A stretch of 64,000 bases of DNA from Alcanivorax sp. DG881 (GTDB taxonomy: Bacteria > Pseudomonadota > Gammaproteobacteria > Pseudomonadales > Alcanivoracaceae), in the NCBI RefSeq assembly GCF_000155615.1, contig NZ_DS989915.1:2812436-2876435 (forward strand), read 5' to 3'. A program made the position numbers and the translations under genes. Of this stretch, positions 7,438 through 15,820 are shown piece after piece (positions within the stretch are counted from its first letter, which is position 1; the number at the start of each line of letters is the position of its first letter). Under the pieces are notes generated by a model. It was not told the DNA's origin and searched no databases. It saw only the letters and a list, made by a program, of their open reading frames with translations.

Positions 7438-9630
7438 TCAGAACCGGTAGTCCATCTTCAGGCTATACTTGCGGGCATCCCCGTAGTATCCCCCGTTATA
7501 GAACCCCAGATTGTTGTAGTACTTTTCGTCCGTCAGGTTGCTCACGTTAGCGCCCACCGACAGGGCGGGAGTCACCTGGTAGCGAGCCATCAGGTCCACC
7601 AGGGTGTAGCTTTCCTGAACAAACTTGTAGTCGGCGCTGGCCCCGGGGCGAGTCACGAATGCATAGGTCTTGTTCTGCCAGGATACCGCCGTGCCGATAG
7701 TCAGGCCGTTCAGGTCACCGCGAAAGCGGTACTGGGTGGACAGGCGAATCATGTCTTCCGGCGAAGTCGTGTTTAGCTCGTCGCCGTCCGGGTCTTCGGT
7801 AATGCGATAGGTGTAGCCTGCCTGTACCTGCCAGTCAGGCAGGATCTCGCCGGCGGCTTCCAGCTCAAAACCGTTGGTTTCGGCACCATCCACGGCCTGG
7901 TAGGCCACGGAGTTGGGTGGCCCGCCTGGAATGGGTTGGCCGGTGGACTCGGCCAGGTTGTCCTGATTGATACGGAACACCGCGACAGTGGTGTTCAGGC
8001 GCCCCTCATTGAACTCACTCTTCAGGCCGGCTTCATAGCTGTTACCTTCTTCCGGGTCGAGAATCTGGTTGTTGGTGTCGCGTACGGTCTGCGGCTGAAA
8101 GATGCTGGTGTAGCTGGCGTACACGGAGTGGTGATCGGTCAGGTCATAGACCAGCCCCAGGTAGGGGACAACCTCACCGTTTTCCTGGTATTGCTCATCC
8201 AGGGGGCCTTGCCAGTTCACGCCCTGGGTGTCGGTTTCCCAGTCCACCACCTGGCCACCGGCAATGACGGCAAGGCGATCGGTGGGTTTGAAACGGGCGG
8301 TGGCATACAGGCTGGTCTGTTTGGTGTGTTGCTCTTCTACCGTATTGGGTGCGGCCCAGACCGGTTTGGGAATATCGCCATCCCAGCTGAGCAGGTCCGG
8401 TATCACGTTATTGAAATTAACCGGCGACTGGCCGGTGTAATCCCGTTCGGCATCGGAGTAGCTGGCGCCCACCACCAATTCATGTTGGCGGCCGAAGAGG
8501 GCGAAGGGCCCGTTGGCGTAGAGATCGAACGTATCCTGGGTCTTGTCCTCCACAAAGCGTCCGGACCATAGCGTCTTGCCGCTGCCATCGCGGTTCAGCT
8601 GGCCACCACCGGCGGAGGCCAGCTGGGCGTCATAGTTGTTCTGCTGGTTGGTATAGGCAAACTTGCTGTACCAGCCGTTTTCGAACTGATGCTCCAGGTT
8701 CACAAAGACGGTTTGTGAATCCTGGGCCCAGCTGCTCCAGTCGGTGGCCGGATTCAGGTCCCGGTCCAGATCGGCAAGGCCGCCGTCGCTGTAGAACAGG
8801 GGGATGCCGCCCCAGGTAGACCCCATGGGATCATAGTCCATGTAGTCCATGCCCACGGTAAGCAGAGTGTTGTCGAACAGGTCCGCTTCGATCACGCCGT
8901 AGAACACCTGCTTTTCGTTTTCGTAGTGATCCAGGAAAGACTCGCCCTGTTCGTAGGCGCTGACAAAGCGGCCGCGCACCCGGCCATTCTTGGACAGTGA
9001 CCCGCTGGCATCGAACTCGCCGCGGTAACCGTCCCAGCTGTTCAGCTCCGCGCCCACCTGGCCGGTGAAATCACGGGTGGGTTTCTTGCGTACCAGGTTT
9101 ACCGTGGCGGACGGGTTGCCAATGCCGTTGAGCAGGCCACTGGCCCCGCGCAAGACTTCAATGCGGTCGTAGATGAAGGTGTCGGACAGGGCCGCTTGTT
9201 TGCCCAGGGTGTCGATCCGTGTGGACGGCATGCCGTCGTATAGAAAGTTGGTAATTTCAAAGCCGCGGGCAAACAGCTGCTGGCGTTCGGTGTCCTGGGT
9301 TTTCACGGTGACGCCCGGCGTGCGCTGCATGACTTCCGCTACGCTGTCGAGGTTGAAGTCGTCCATCTGCTGGCGAGTAATCACGGAAACAGACTGCGGC
9401 GTTTCGCGGGGCGATAGCACCATGCGGGTCGCAGTATCCGTGGCGGTGGTGCCGTATCGCTCGGTGCTTTCTGTGGTCATACTGGCATCGTGTTCATCCA
9501 CGCTGCTGGCGGTGACATCAATATTGCCCAGCGTATGCGCATCGCTGTTGCTGGTGGTGGTTTCGGAATAGGCCGCGCCGGCTGCCAGCATGAGGCTGGT
9601 GGTCAGAACGGAAAAACGGAAATAAGACAT
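7438..9630 (-). CDS. TonB-dependent ferric-siderophore receptor (FhuE/FpvA type)
   Basis: Outer-membrane gated barrel importing a ferric siderophore, powered by TonB-ExbBD. A signal peptide (MSYFRFSVLTTSLMLAAG, cleaved after AYS) precedes the plug domain (SPRETPQSVSVITRQQMDDF, then DSVAEVMQRTPGVTV) and a 22-strand barrel ending in KYSLKMDYRF. The 730-residue length is usual. I chose the ATG at 9630 rather than an upstream frame start because GGGGGAAC stands just before it and the signal peptide then begins correctly. A Fur box at 9734-9752 lies about 105 bp upstream. The actual ligand cannot be read from the sequence. Confidence 0.93.
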   Translation of the reverse strand: MSYFRFSVLTTSLMLAAGAAYSETTTSNSDAHTLGNIDVTASSVDEHDASMTTESTERYGTTATDTATRMVLSPRETPQSVSVITRQQMDDFNLDSVAEVMQRTPGVTVKTQDTERQQLFARGFEITNFLYDGMPSTRIDTLGKQAALSDTFIYDRIEVLRGASGLLNGIGNPSATVNLVRKKPTRDFTGQVGAELNSWDGYRGEFDASGSLSKNGRVRGRFVSAYEQGESFLDHYENEKQVFYGVIEADLFDNTLLTVGMDYMDYDPMGSTWGGIPLFYSDGGLADLDRDLNPATDWSSWAQDSQTVFVNLEHQFENGWYSKFAYTNQQNNYDAQLASAGGGQLNRDGSGKTLWSGRFVEDKTQDTFDLYANGPFALFGRQHELVVGASYSDAERDYTGQSPVNFNNVIPDLLSWDGDIPKPVWAAPNTVEEQHTKQTSLYATARFKPTDRLAVIAGGQVVDWETDTQGVNWQGPLDEQYQENGEVVPYLGLVYDLTDHHSVYASYTSIFQPQTVRDTNNQILDPEEGNSYEAGLKSEFNEGRLNTTVAVFRINQDNLAESTGQPIPGGPPNSVAYQAVDGAETNGFELEAAGEILPDWQVQAGYTYRITEDPDGDELNTTSPEDMIRLSTQYRFRGDLNGLTIGTAVSWQNKTYAFVTRPGASADYKFVQESYTLVDLMARYQVTPALSVGANVSNLTDEKYYNNLGFYNGGYYGDARKYSLKMDYRF

Positions 9631-9733
9631 GGTTCCCCCGGTAACAATAAAATGCAGTAACGACGCTCGCGGTTTTGCGTGCATCGAGGCATGTGATGGC
9701 TGGGGGAAACCTGGCGAGAATCACAGGCTTGCG

Positions 9734-9752
9734 GATGATAATGATTTTCATT
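9734..9752 (-). promoter_or_regulatory. Fur box of the siderophore receptor
   Basis: GATGATAATGATTTTCATT agrees with the 19-bp Fur consensus at all but a few positions. It stands between the divergent receptor and TRIC channel genes. The receptor is the obvious target. Confidence 0.8.
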
Positions 9753-9801
9753 TGTAATTCAAGGCGACAACAGGGCGAACGGTGAAACAGGGGCAAGAGA
9801 T

Positions 9802-10416
9802 ATGCTTTTGACGTTGTATCTGATCGGCATCACGGCGGAAGCCATGACCGGCGCGCTGGCCGCAGGGCGGTTGCGCATGGACCTGTTCGGCGTGGTCATG
9901 GTGGCCTGTGTGACGGCTATGGGTGGCGGCTCCATGCGTGATGTGCTGCTCGGGCACTATCCGCTGGTCTGGGTCGTGCACCCGGAATATCTGGGCCTGA
10001 CGGCGGTAGCGGCACTGGTAACCACTTGGGTGGCACCGCTGATGCAGCGCCTGCGTATGTTGTTTCTGGTGCTGGATGCGCTTGGGCTGATGGTGTTCAC
10101 GGTGATCGGAGTGAAGGTGGCTCAGGGCATGGAGCTGGGGGCGCCGGTAGCCGTGTTGGCCGGTTTGATCACCGGTATTTTTGGTGGAGTGATTCGTGAC
10201 CTGCTTTGTAATCGTATGCCGTTGGTCTTTCAGAAGGAGCTGTATGCGGTGATTTCACTGGGGGCGGCCTGCCTGTATTTGTTGCTGCAATTGACCCCAT
10301 TGGGGGAGACAGTCATCACCCTGGTAACGCTGGCTAGCGGCTTTCTGGTGCGCATGCTGGCGATTCGTTATGAGTGGCATCTGCCCCGTTTCAAGTACAA
10401 CGTGCCGGAGCAGTAG
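9802..10416 (+). CDS. TRIC-family cation channel (UPF0126, YicG/YadS type)
   Basis: Seven-helix inner-membrane protein of 204 residues made of two internal repeats, the architecture of prokaryotic trimeric intracellular cation channels. Each repeat carries a glycine-rich turn followed by an R-D pair: GGGSMRDVLLG (about 47-57) and FGGVIRDLLCNR (about 129-140). These are the family signature. The last helix ends before a short cytoplasmic tail (WHLPRFKYNVPEQ). It shares an upstream region with the Fur-boxed receptor. The physiological ion in bacteria is not settled. Confidence 0.9.
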   Translation: MLLTLYLIGITAEAMTGALAAGRLRMDLFGVVMVACVTAMGGGSMRDVLLGHYPLVWVVHPEYLGLTAVAALVTTWVAPLMQRLRMLFLVLDALGLMVFTVIGVKVAQGMELGAPVAVLAGLITGIFGGVIRDLLCNRMPLVFQKELYAVISLGAACLYLLLQLTPLGETVITLVTLASGFLVRMLAIRYEWHLPRFKYNVPEQ

Positions 10417-10440
10417 CCCCTGCCGGTATGAGTCGCGGTT

Positions 10441-10716
10441 TCAGTGCCAGCGCAAGGTCACCGGTTCGCGGGTGGTGAAGCGGGCCAGGTGGCTGTCGAT
10501 AATCTCGCGCAGGCGCTCCAGATCATTGCTGCCGGCCTGGCAGTGCAGATGCAAGGCCTGTTCGTCCGCGCTCAGCTCGCAGGTGCCGAACGGAAAACGG
10601 ATGACCCCGTTGTGGTCGTCGAACTGTGTTTCCAGCTTGTGGCTGAAATGGCGGCAGAGTTTTTTCAGATACAGGGAAGCCTGGCCGGTGGCGGCGAATC
10701 CGTGGGCATGTTCCAT
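10441..10716 (-). CDS. DUF2218 domain protein
   Basis: Small cytoplasmic protein of 91 residues. It matches DUF2218: an N-terminal ATGQASLYLKKLCRHFSHK helix, a central sheet (GVIRFPFGTCELSADEQALHLHCQA) and a C-terminal FTTREPVTLRW. The function of the family is unknown. It is divergent from a MarR regulator with two matching palindromes in the gap, so it is probably that regulator's target. Confidence 0.88.
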   Translation of the reverse strand: MEHAHGFAATGQASLYLKKLCRHFSHKLETQFDDHNGVIRFPFGTCELSADEQALHLHCQAGSNDLERLREIIDSHLARFTTREPVTLRWH

Positions 10717-10737
10717 GGTAGTAAATCCTGTGTATCA

Positions 10738-10754
10738 AGTTGATAATATCAACT
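10738..10754. promoter_or_regulatory. MarR-type operator, site 1
   Basis: AGTTGATAATATCAACT, with AGTTGA and TCAACT arms five bases apart. The arms are identical to those of site 2, 31 bp away (about three helical turns). It lies between DUF2218 and marR-type genes and overlaps a further TATCA/TGATA pairing on its left. Confidence 0.7.
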
Positions 10755-10768
10755 ATATTCCGCCTTAA

Positions 10769-10785
10769 AGTTGACTGTGTCAACT
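10769..10785. promoter_or_regulatory. MarR-type operator, site 2
   Basis: AGTTGACTGTGTCAACT has perfect 7-bp arms around a 3-bp centre. It lies 24 bp before the regulator's ATG, consistent with autorepression. Confidence 0.7.
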
Positions 10786-10808
10786 ACTTTAACCGTTACG
10801 AGAATGCC

Positions 10809-11240
10809 ATGCCTGATGATATTACCGCGCCCCTTGGCCGGGCTTTCACCGCCACATTGAACCGGCTGCGTGGGGCCATGCGTGAACCGCTGTCCACGCT
10901 ACCGGTGTCGCTGGGTCCACCGGATATTGGCCTGCTGCAGTTTCTGCTGAATACGCCGGGCGCCACGCCCCAGTGCCTGGCGCGCCACCAGGCCCGTGAC
11001 AAGGCGCAGCTCACCCGCAAGATCAAGGCACTGGAAGCGCAGGGGCTGATACGCCGGGAAGCCGACCCGGATGATGGCCGCAAGGTGCGCCTTTTCCTCA
11101 GCGAGCAGGGGCAGGCCATGGCGGATGCCGCTGAGCAGATTCGCCGGGCGGCGTTTGCCGAGCTTCTGCAAGGCTTGAGCCGCAGTGAGCAAGAGCAGTT
11201 GCTCGGGTTATTGCAGAAATGTCAGCAGCCGCTTGAATGA
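10809..11240 (+). CDS. MarR-family transcriptional regulator
   Basis: Dimeric winged-helix repressor of 143 residues. The DNA-binding part reads GATPQCLARHQARDKAQLTRKIKALEAQGLI, and the wing carries the family's DPDDGRKVRLFLSEQG (D-x-R-x-x-x-L-T type). The C-terminal helix dimerises. I start at the ATG at 10809; an open frame to 10740 would run through the operators and is unlikely. The ligand is unknown. The two palindromes upstream suggest it controls itself and the divergent DUF2218 gene. Confidence 0.88.
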   Translation: MPDDITAPLGRAFTATLNRLRGAMREPLSTLPVSLGPPDIGLLQFLLNTPGATPQCLARHQARDKAQLTRKIKALEAQGLIRREADPDDGRKVRLFLSEQGQAMADAAEQIRRAAFAELLQGLSRSEQEQLLGLLQKCQQPLE

Positions 11241-11352
11241 CCCCCTGCGCAAAGCGTGCACAAAGTGATGGCCGTCGTCTTTTTGCATGGGTAAGGTTTG
11301 CCATACTGTTCCCCTCTGAACAGGGATGATTGACGATAACCAAGGAGCAACT

Positions 11353-11925
11353 ATGAACGCTTTTCGTTTTGGCTTGATGGGCGCCTCTCTGTGCCTGGTC
11401 CTGAGTGCGCCGGCCCAGGCCTTTGATCTGAAGTCCATGACCGACTCGGCCAACAAGGCCGTGAATGACGCGTCCGACAAGGCCAATGCCAGCGTGAATG
11501 AGGCTAACGACGCCGCTACCGGTGCCATGGACAGTGCCAACAGCAAACTGGCGGTGACCGGTGAAGCCAAGGCATTGGTGGATTCCCTGTCCACCGATCT
11601 GGGTGTGACTCAGCAGCAGGCGGCAGGCGGTGCCGGGGCCTTGTTGGCCATGGCCCAGAACAACCTGTCGGGTGATCAGTTCAGCGGCATCATGAACAAG
11701 GTGCCGGGGCTGGATTCCCTGCTGGGTGGCGGTGGTGGCATGGCCTCCTCCATGCTGGGTAACATTTCTTCTTTGCAGGGTGTCTCCAAAGCCTTCAGTG
11801 CACTGGGCCTGAGCCCGGAGATGATCTCCCAGTTTGCGCCGAAGATTCTCGGCTTCCTGGGCGGTGAAGGCGTTGGCGCGACCGCACTGAACAGCCTGAA
11901 GGGCCTGTGGGGCGTAGCGGGTTAA
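11353..11925 (+). CDS. DUF2780 exported protein
   Basis: Secreted or periplasmic protein of 190 residues. A signal peptide (1-21, ending PAQA/FD) is followed by an Ala/Asn/Asp-rich helical stretch (about 25-65), then the DUF2780 domain: LGVTQQQAAGGAGALLAMAQNNL, PGLDSLLGGGGGM and EMISQFAPKILGFLG. The start at 11353 has a clear AAGGAG six bases upstream. The function is unknown. It stands alone between the MarR gene and a MITE-like element. Confidence 0.88.
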   Translation: MNAFRFGLMGASLCLVLSAPAQAFDLKSMTDSANKAVNDASDKANASVNEANDAATGAMDSANSKLAVTGEAKALVDSLSTDLGVTQQQAAGGAGALLAMAQNNLSGDQFSGIMNKVPGLDSLLGGGGGMASSMLGNISSLQGVSKAFSALGLSPEMISQFAPKILGFLGGEGVGATALNSLKGLWGVAG

Positions 11926-11937
11926 TGCCGTATTGAC

Positions 11938-11954
11938 GGCCTGTTGGCAGGCCG
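11938..11954. repeat. Short hairpin after the DUF2780 gene
   Basis: GGCCTG-TTGG-CAGGCC lies a few bases behind the stop codon. There is no T-run, so it is a weak terminator candidate. Confidence 0.4.
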
Positions 11955-11983
11955 GAGGCGATACTGCCGTCCTGCCTGTCCAT

Positions 11984-12316
11984 CTAGGGCCTGTTAACAC
12001 TGCCGAGATGACACCTGTTGAGCCCCAAAAGCCGTCAATCTAGGCATGAGGAGTGAAGTTTGGTGGCTCCAAATGAGTGACGAATAACGACGAGTGGCGG
12101 CTTTGACTCCGCGCAAGCGCTCCGCCCTTCGGGCCAGCCTTCGGCTGTTCACTGCGCAGGCTTGTGTGGGGCTCAACCCGAAGGGCTGGTCCCTTTTCCC
12201 GCCCAGCAGTGCCATCCGCTGTTTATGTAGAATGACTACACGGCACACCGGCTGACACCACTGGACGAAAAAATGCATCCAGCAGGCGTTACCTCGGTAG
12301 TGTTAACAGGCCCTAG
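11984..12316. mobile_element. MITE-like structured element, copy 1 (333 bp)
   Basis: Non-coding element bounded by 24-bp inverted repeats, 11984-12007 and 12293-12316, with one mismatch. The outermost CTAG is present at both ends and may be a 4-bp target duplication (YTAR targets are known for IS5-type transposases). Inside, GTTGAGCCCC (12017-12026) pairs with 12168-12177, and AAAAGCCGTC pairs roughly with GGCGGCTTT (12096-12104). A 63-bp stretch (12105-12167) interrupts the right side of that stem. The element at 58411-58687 is clearly related. No transposase is encoded. It ends 8 bp before the next start codon. Confidence 0.75.
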
Positions 12317-12324
12317 AGTAATTC

Positions 12325-13368
12325 ATGGATTCATTGTCACAGGCCGTATTGGGTGCCTCCGTCGGGGGCGCCGTTCTCGCCCGCCCGCTGGGCCGCCGGG
12401 CCCTGCTCGGGGGTGCTTTGTTGGGCACCTTGCCTGATCTGGATGTTCTGATTGATTACGGCGATGCGGTGGCCAATTTCACCGAGCATCGCGGCTTCAG
12501 CCATTCCCTGCTGGTGTTGTTGCCGGTATCGCTGCTGCTGGCCTGGCTGCTGCAACGCTGGCGACCGGCCATCAGCCTGTGGCGCTGGTGGGCCTTCACC
12601 GGTCTGTGCCTGCTCACACACCCGTTACTGGATGCCTTTACCACCTACGGTACGCGCTTGTTCTGGCCTCTGGGTGATCCGGTGGCGATCAGCAGTGTCT
12701 TCATCATTGATCCGCTTTATACCCTCCCCCTGTTGGTTGCCGTGATAGTGGCTCTGGCACGACCGCCGGCAATGACGGCACTGGCCACCGGGCTGACGCT
12801 GTCCTCCCTGTATCTGTTCTGGAGCCTGGTGGCCCAGCAATGGATGACACAGCGGGTGATGCCGACGCTGGCGCAACGGGGCTTGAGTGAGGCGCCACGT
12901 CTGGTGCAGCCCATGCCGTTTTCCACCCTGCTGTGGCGGGTGACGGTGCTGGGGGAGCAGCAGAGACTCGAAATTGTCACCGGTGTGCTGGATAACGGCG
13001 ATGCCCTGACAGTGGAAACCTTTCCTCGTTCGCCGCAGGACTATGCCGAGGCCATGCAGGTGCCAGCGGGTCGCAAGCTGGCCTGGTTTACCCGGGGTTT
13101 CATGGATGTGGAAGCCGGGCCTGACCAGTTGTTGGCCACGGATATTCGCTTGGGGGTGCCGGGGCTGCATCCTTTCCAGTTTGTGCTGGCGGAACAGGAA
13201 GATGGTGCCTGGAAGGCACTGCCCAGCCATAAGCTGCCGCGGCCCATGGCTAACCCGCAGGCCTGGCCGGCGCTGCTGGACCGGACCCTGGCCCGCCAAC
13301 CGATCCTCTGCCTGACCACCCTGGAAGCCTTGCCGGCGGGTAGCCCCTGTCCATCGGTGATGCCCTAG
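12325..13368 (+). CDS. YdjM-like membrane-bound metal-dependent hydrolase
   Basis: Inner-membrane protein of 347 residues from the YdjM/YbcI family (predicted zinc-dependent hydrolase). The N-terminal metal-binding region contains MDSLSQAVLGASVGGAVLA, then GTLPDLDVLIDYGD and EHRGFSHSLLVL, whose D and H residues are the expected ligands. Further hydrophobic segments follow (about 55-75, 85-105, 130-150, 155-175). The C-terminal half is soluble. The MITE-like element ends 8 bp upstream, so the promoter or leader may come from it. The substrate is unknown. Confidence 0.83.
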   Translation: MDSLSQAVLGASVGGAVLARPLGRRALLGGALLGTLPDLDVLIDYGDAVANFTEHRGFSHSLLVLLPVSLLLAWLLQRWRPAISLWRWWAFTGLCLLTHPLLDAFTTYGTRLFWPLGDPVAISSVFIIDPLYTLPLLVAVIVALARPPAMTALATGLTLSSLYLFWSLVAQQWMTQRVMPTLAQRGLSEAPRLVQPMPFSTLLWRVTVLGEQQRLEIVTGVLDNGDALTVETFPRSPQDYAEAMQVPAGRKLAWFTRGFMDVEAGPDQLLATDIRLGVPGLHPFQFVLAEQEDGAWKALPSHKLPRPMANPQAWPALLDRTLARQPILCLTTLEALPAGSPCPSVMP

Positions 13369-13448
13369 TGGGCTGCTTGCAAAATCAGGTAACAGTTCGC
13401 GTCGCCAAAGCGCCCAGCTCTGCGTTGGAAAAGTTTGAAATAAGCCCA

Positions 13449-14621
13449 CTAGCGGGCGCCGGTATAGACCTCCTCGCGGCCGCCGGCATGGCTGAATACC
13501 CATTGCCAAAGCTGAATGTCCCGCGCCTGAAAGGCGCCGGCGCAGGCATTGAGATAATAGCGCCACATGCGATGGAAGCGTTGGTCGTAACGATCGGATA
13601 GCTGCGACCAGTGTGTGACGAAATGACGATCCCAGGCGCGCAGGGTGCGGGCATAGTCCGGGCCGAAATTATGCAGATCCTCACAGACAAACCAGTCCTC
13701 CGCGTTACGGGCAATCTGTGCGCAGGATGGCAGTTCACCATTGGGGAAGATGTATTTGTCGATCCAGGGATCGTGGCGGCTGGTGCTGGTGTTGGTGCCG
13801 ATGGTATGCAGCAGCATCAGCCCCTGGCGATGCAGCAGGTGGGCGCAGGTTTCCATGAAGGTGGCGTAATTGCGGCGCCCCACATGCTCGAACATGCCCA
13901 CGGACACCACCCGGTCAAAGCGACCTTGCAGCTTACGGTAATCCTCCAGGCGGATGTCGACGGGTAGAGACGCGCAGCGTTCCCGGGCCAGACTGGCCTG
14001 CTCCCGGGACAGGGTCACACCGACGCCGGAGATCCTGTAGTGCCGGCAGGCATACTCCAGCAGCCCGCCCCAGCCGCAGCCGATATCCAGCAGGGTCATG
14101 CCCGGTTTCAGATTGAGCTTGCGGCAGATCAGCTCCAGCTTGGCTTCCTGGGCCTGTGCCAAGGTTTCGGCGTCGCGCCAGTAACCGCAGCTGTAACTCA
14201 TGGTGGGGTCGAGCATGGCCTCGAACAGGTCGTTACCCAGGTCGTAATGCTGGCGGGCTACCCGGGTGGAGCGATGCAGGCTTTGTCGGTTGAACAACCA
14301 GTGCCCCAGCCATTGCAGACCGCTCTGCAACGGCGAATGGCTGACCCTGTTGGCGCCATGGGTCAGCAGGCGATGGAAGAATTCATCCAGCGCATCGCAA
14401 TCCCACCAAGCATCCATGTAGGACTCGCCCAGACCCAGGGAGCGTTGCAGGGCGATACGGGTCAGGGTGCGGGGGTGGTGAATTTGCATGTCCCAGGGGC
14501 GGGAACCGTTGATACGCACATCGGCGGCTTCCAGCACATCCCGGACCCGGCCGGTCAGGCCACGGTACACATGGGGGGCCGCTGATTGGTGGATTGACTG
14601 CGGACGTTGCACGCTTGCCAT
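13449..14621 (-). CDS. cfa: Cyclopropane-fatty-acyl-phospholipid synthase
   Basis: SAM-dependent methyltransferase that turns cis double bonds of membrane phospholipids into cyclopropane rings, usually on entry to stationary phase. The 390-residue length is close to E. coli Cfa (382). Motifs include QHYDLGNDLF (124-133), MSYSCGYW (141-148), the SAM-binding LLDIGCGWGG (177-186), and later SVGMFEHVG and the IDKYIFPNGELPS block. The 152-bp upstream gap holds two short palindromes (14651-14666 and 14698-14718) that might be operators. Confidence 0.93.
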   Translation of the reverse strand: MASVQRPQSIHQSAAPHVYRGLTGRVRDVLEAADVRINGSRPWDMQIHHPRTLTRIALQRSLGLGESYMDAWWDCDALDEFFHRLLTHGANRVSHSPLQSGLQWLGHWLFNRQSLHRSTRVARQHYDLGNDLFEAMLDPTMSYSCGYWRDAETLAQAQEAKLELICRKLNLKPGMTLLDIGCGWGGLLEYACRHYRISGVGVTLSREQASLARERCASLPVDIRLEDYRKLQGRFDRVVSVGMFEHVGRRNYATFMETCAHLLHRQGLMLLHTIGTNTSTSRHDPWIDKYIFPNGELPSCAQIARNAEDWFVCEDLHNFGPDYARTLRAWDRHFVTHWSQLSDRYDQRFHRMWRYYLNACAGAFQARDIQLWQWVFSHAGGREEVYTGAR

Positions 14622-14773
14622 CGGGTGCCTCCTTGCCAGTTTGCCGGTCTATGCAGGCGACTGCATGGCTGCCCATGGGAGTTATAGCATGGTCCTCGGT
14701 CATGAAAAGTCGATGACCGCACAACGATTCCTATTGTCAAAGGTCCGCGCCCGCCTTTCAAGTCAGGGCTGAT

Positions 14774-15820
14774 TCAGGCCGGGTAAAGGCTACCCATGGT
14801 GGCGGCCAGCGCCCGCTGGCAGGCCGCCGGAGTCAGCCCAGACCAACGCTTGAAGGAGCGGCGGAAGTTGGTGCTGTCGGTGAAGTTCAGCTGCCTCGCC
14901 ACCTGTTCAGTGCTGTAGCCATGAAACTGTAACCAGTGAATGGCCTGATGCAGGCGCGCCTGATCGAGCAGTTGCTGGTAATGGCAGCCCTGGTCGCGCA
15001 AGCGCCGCTTGAGGGTGGCCGGGCTGCACTGCAGCGGGTTGGCCAGCTGCTGCAAGGAAGGCGGGCTGGCCACGTTCTGCAGCAGCTGGCGATAAAGATA
15101 CAACCGGAAACTGTCGCCGCCGGCCAGCGGGTCCAGCTGCGGCTGACATTGCTGTTTCGCTGCCCGCCAGGCAATGGTCGACGCGCCGGGCCAGGGGCTT
15201 TCCAGGTAGTGGCGCGGCAGGATCATGGCATCCAGCTGGCCATCAAAATAGAGGGTGTCGCCCAGATGCACCTGGTATTGCTCCGGATAGGATGGCCGGG
15301 CATGGCGGAACTGGAAGGCCCAGGGCAGCCGCTCACCGCTGAGCCAGCGCGTCACTGACGCCAGCCCGGCCATGGCGGCTTCCACCACAAAACGGTGCTC
15401 GCTGCCGTTGCCGCAACTGTCCAGCCAGTGCAGGCATAGGTGCTGGTCGGTGACCGTCAGGCGAGCCCCCAGCAGGGGGAACACCAGTTTGCTGAAACCG
15501 GTAAACACCTGCAGGGCATCGTGCAGGTTACCGGCATTGCCGAGCAGGGCGCTGATGGCGCCGTAATGCCCGGGGAACAAACGCTGGCCATAACGGAAGC
15601 TCAGCTCCGGGTCTGGCAACAGTCGTCGGGCATTGTGGATCAGCTGCAGCCAGCCGTGCGGACTGAGCCGGGCTTCACCGCTGAGAATCTGTTCCTGGAA
15701 CAGGCCGGTGTGTCGCAACAGCCGGTTCAGGTCGATGCCTTGATCGTGAATCAGATCAATCAATACCGCTGGCTGATGATGCGCGGGGATGAAGGCCTGA
15801 TCTGCCAGATAGCCGTTCAT
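14774..15820 (-). CDS. AraC-family regulator (Arabinose_bd / OruR-like)
   Basis: Transcription factor of 348 residues. The N-terminal ~200 residues match the arabinose-binding-like domain (PAVLIDLIHDQGIDLNRLL, then GHYGAISALLGNAGNLHDAL). The C-terminal ~100 residues hold two helix-turn-helix units, ending LNFTDSTNFRRSFKRWSG, the AraC signature. I place the start at the ATG at 15820, whose A is shared with the stop of the upstream GGDEF-like gene (TGATG), so the two are translationally coupled. The inducer is unknown; OruR-type relatives sense amino acids or fatty acids. Confidence 0.9.
   Translation of the reverse strand: MNGYLADQAFIPAHHQPAVLIDLIHDQGIDLNRLLRHTGLFQEQILSGEARLSPHGWLQLIHNARRLLPDPELSFRYGQRLFPGHYGAISALLGNAGNLHDALQVFTGFSKLVFPLLGARLTVTDQHLCLHWLDSCGNGSEHRFVVEAAMAGLASVTRWLSGERLPWAFQFRHARPSYPEQYQVHLGDTLYFDGQLDAMILPRHYLESPWPGASTIAWRAAKQQCQPQLDPLAGGDSFRLYLYRQLLQNVASPPSLQQLANPLQCSPATLKRRLRDQGCHYQQLLDQARLHQAIHWLQFHGYSTEQVARQLNFTDSTNFRRSFKRWSGLTPAACQRALAATMGSLYPA

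Noticed and set aside
11098..12000. Minus-strand frame covering the DUF2780 gene and the left end of the MITE-like element
   Set aside because: It overlaps a well-supported exported protein with a good ribosome site, and its sequence has no domain character.
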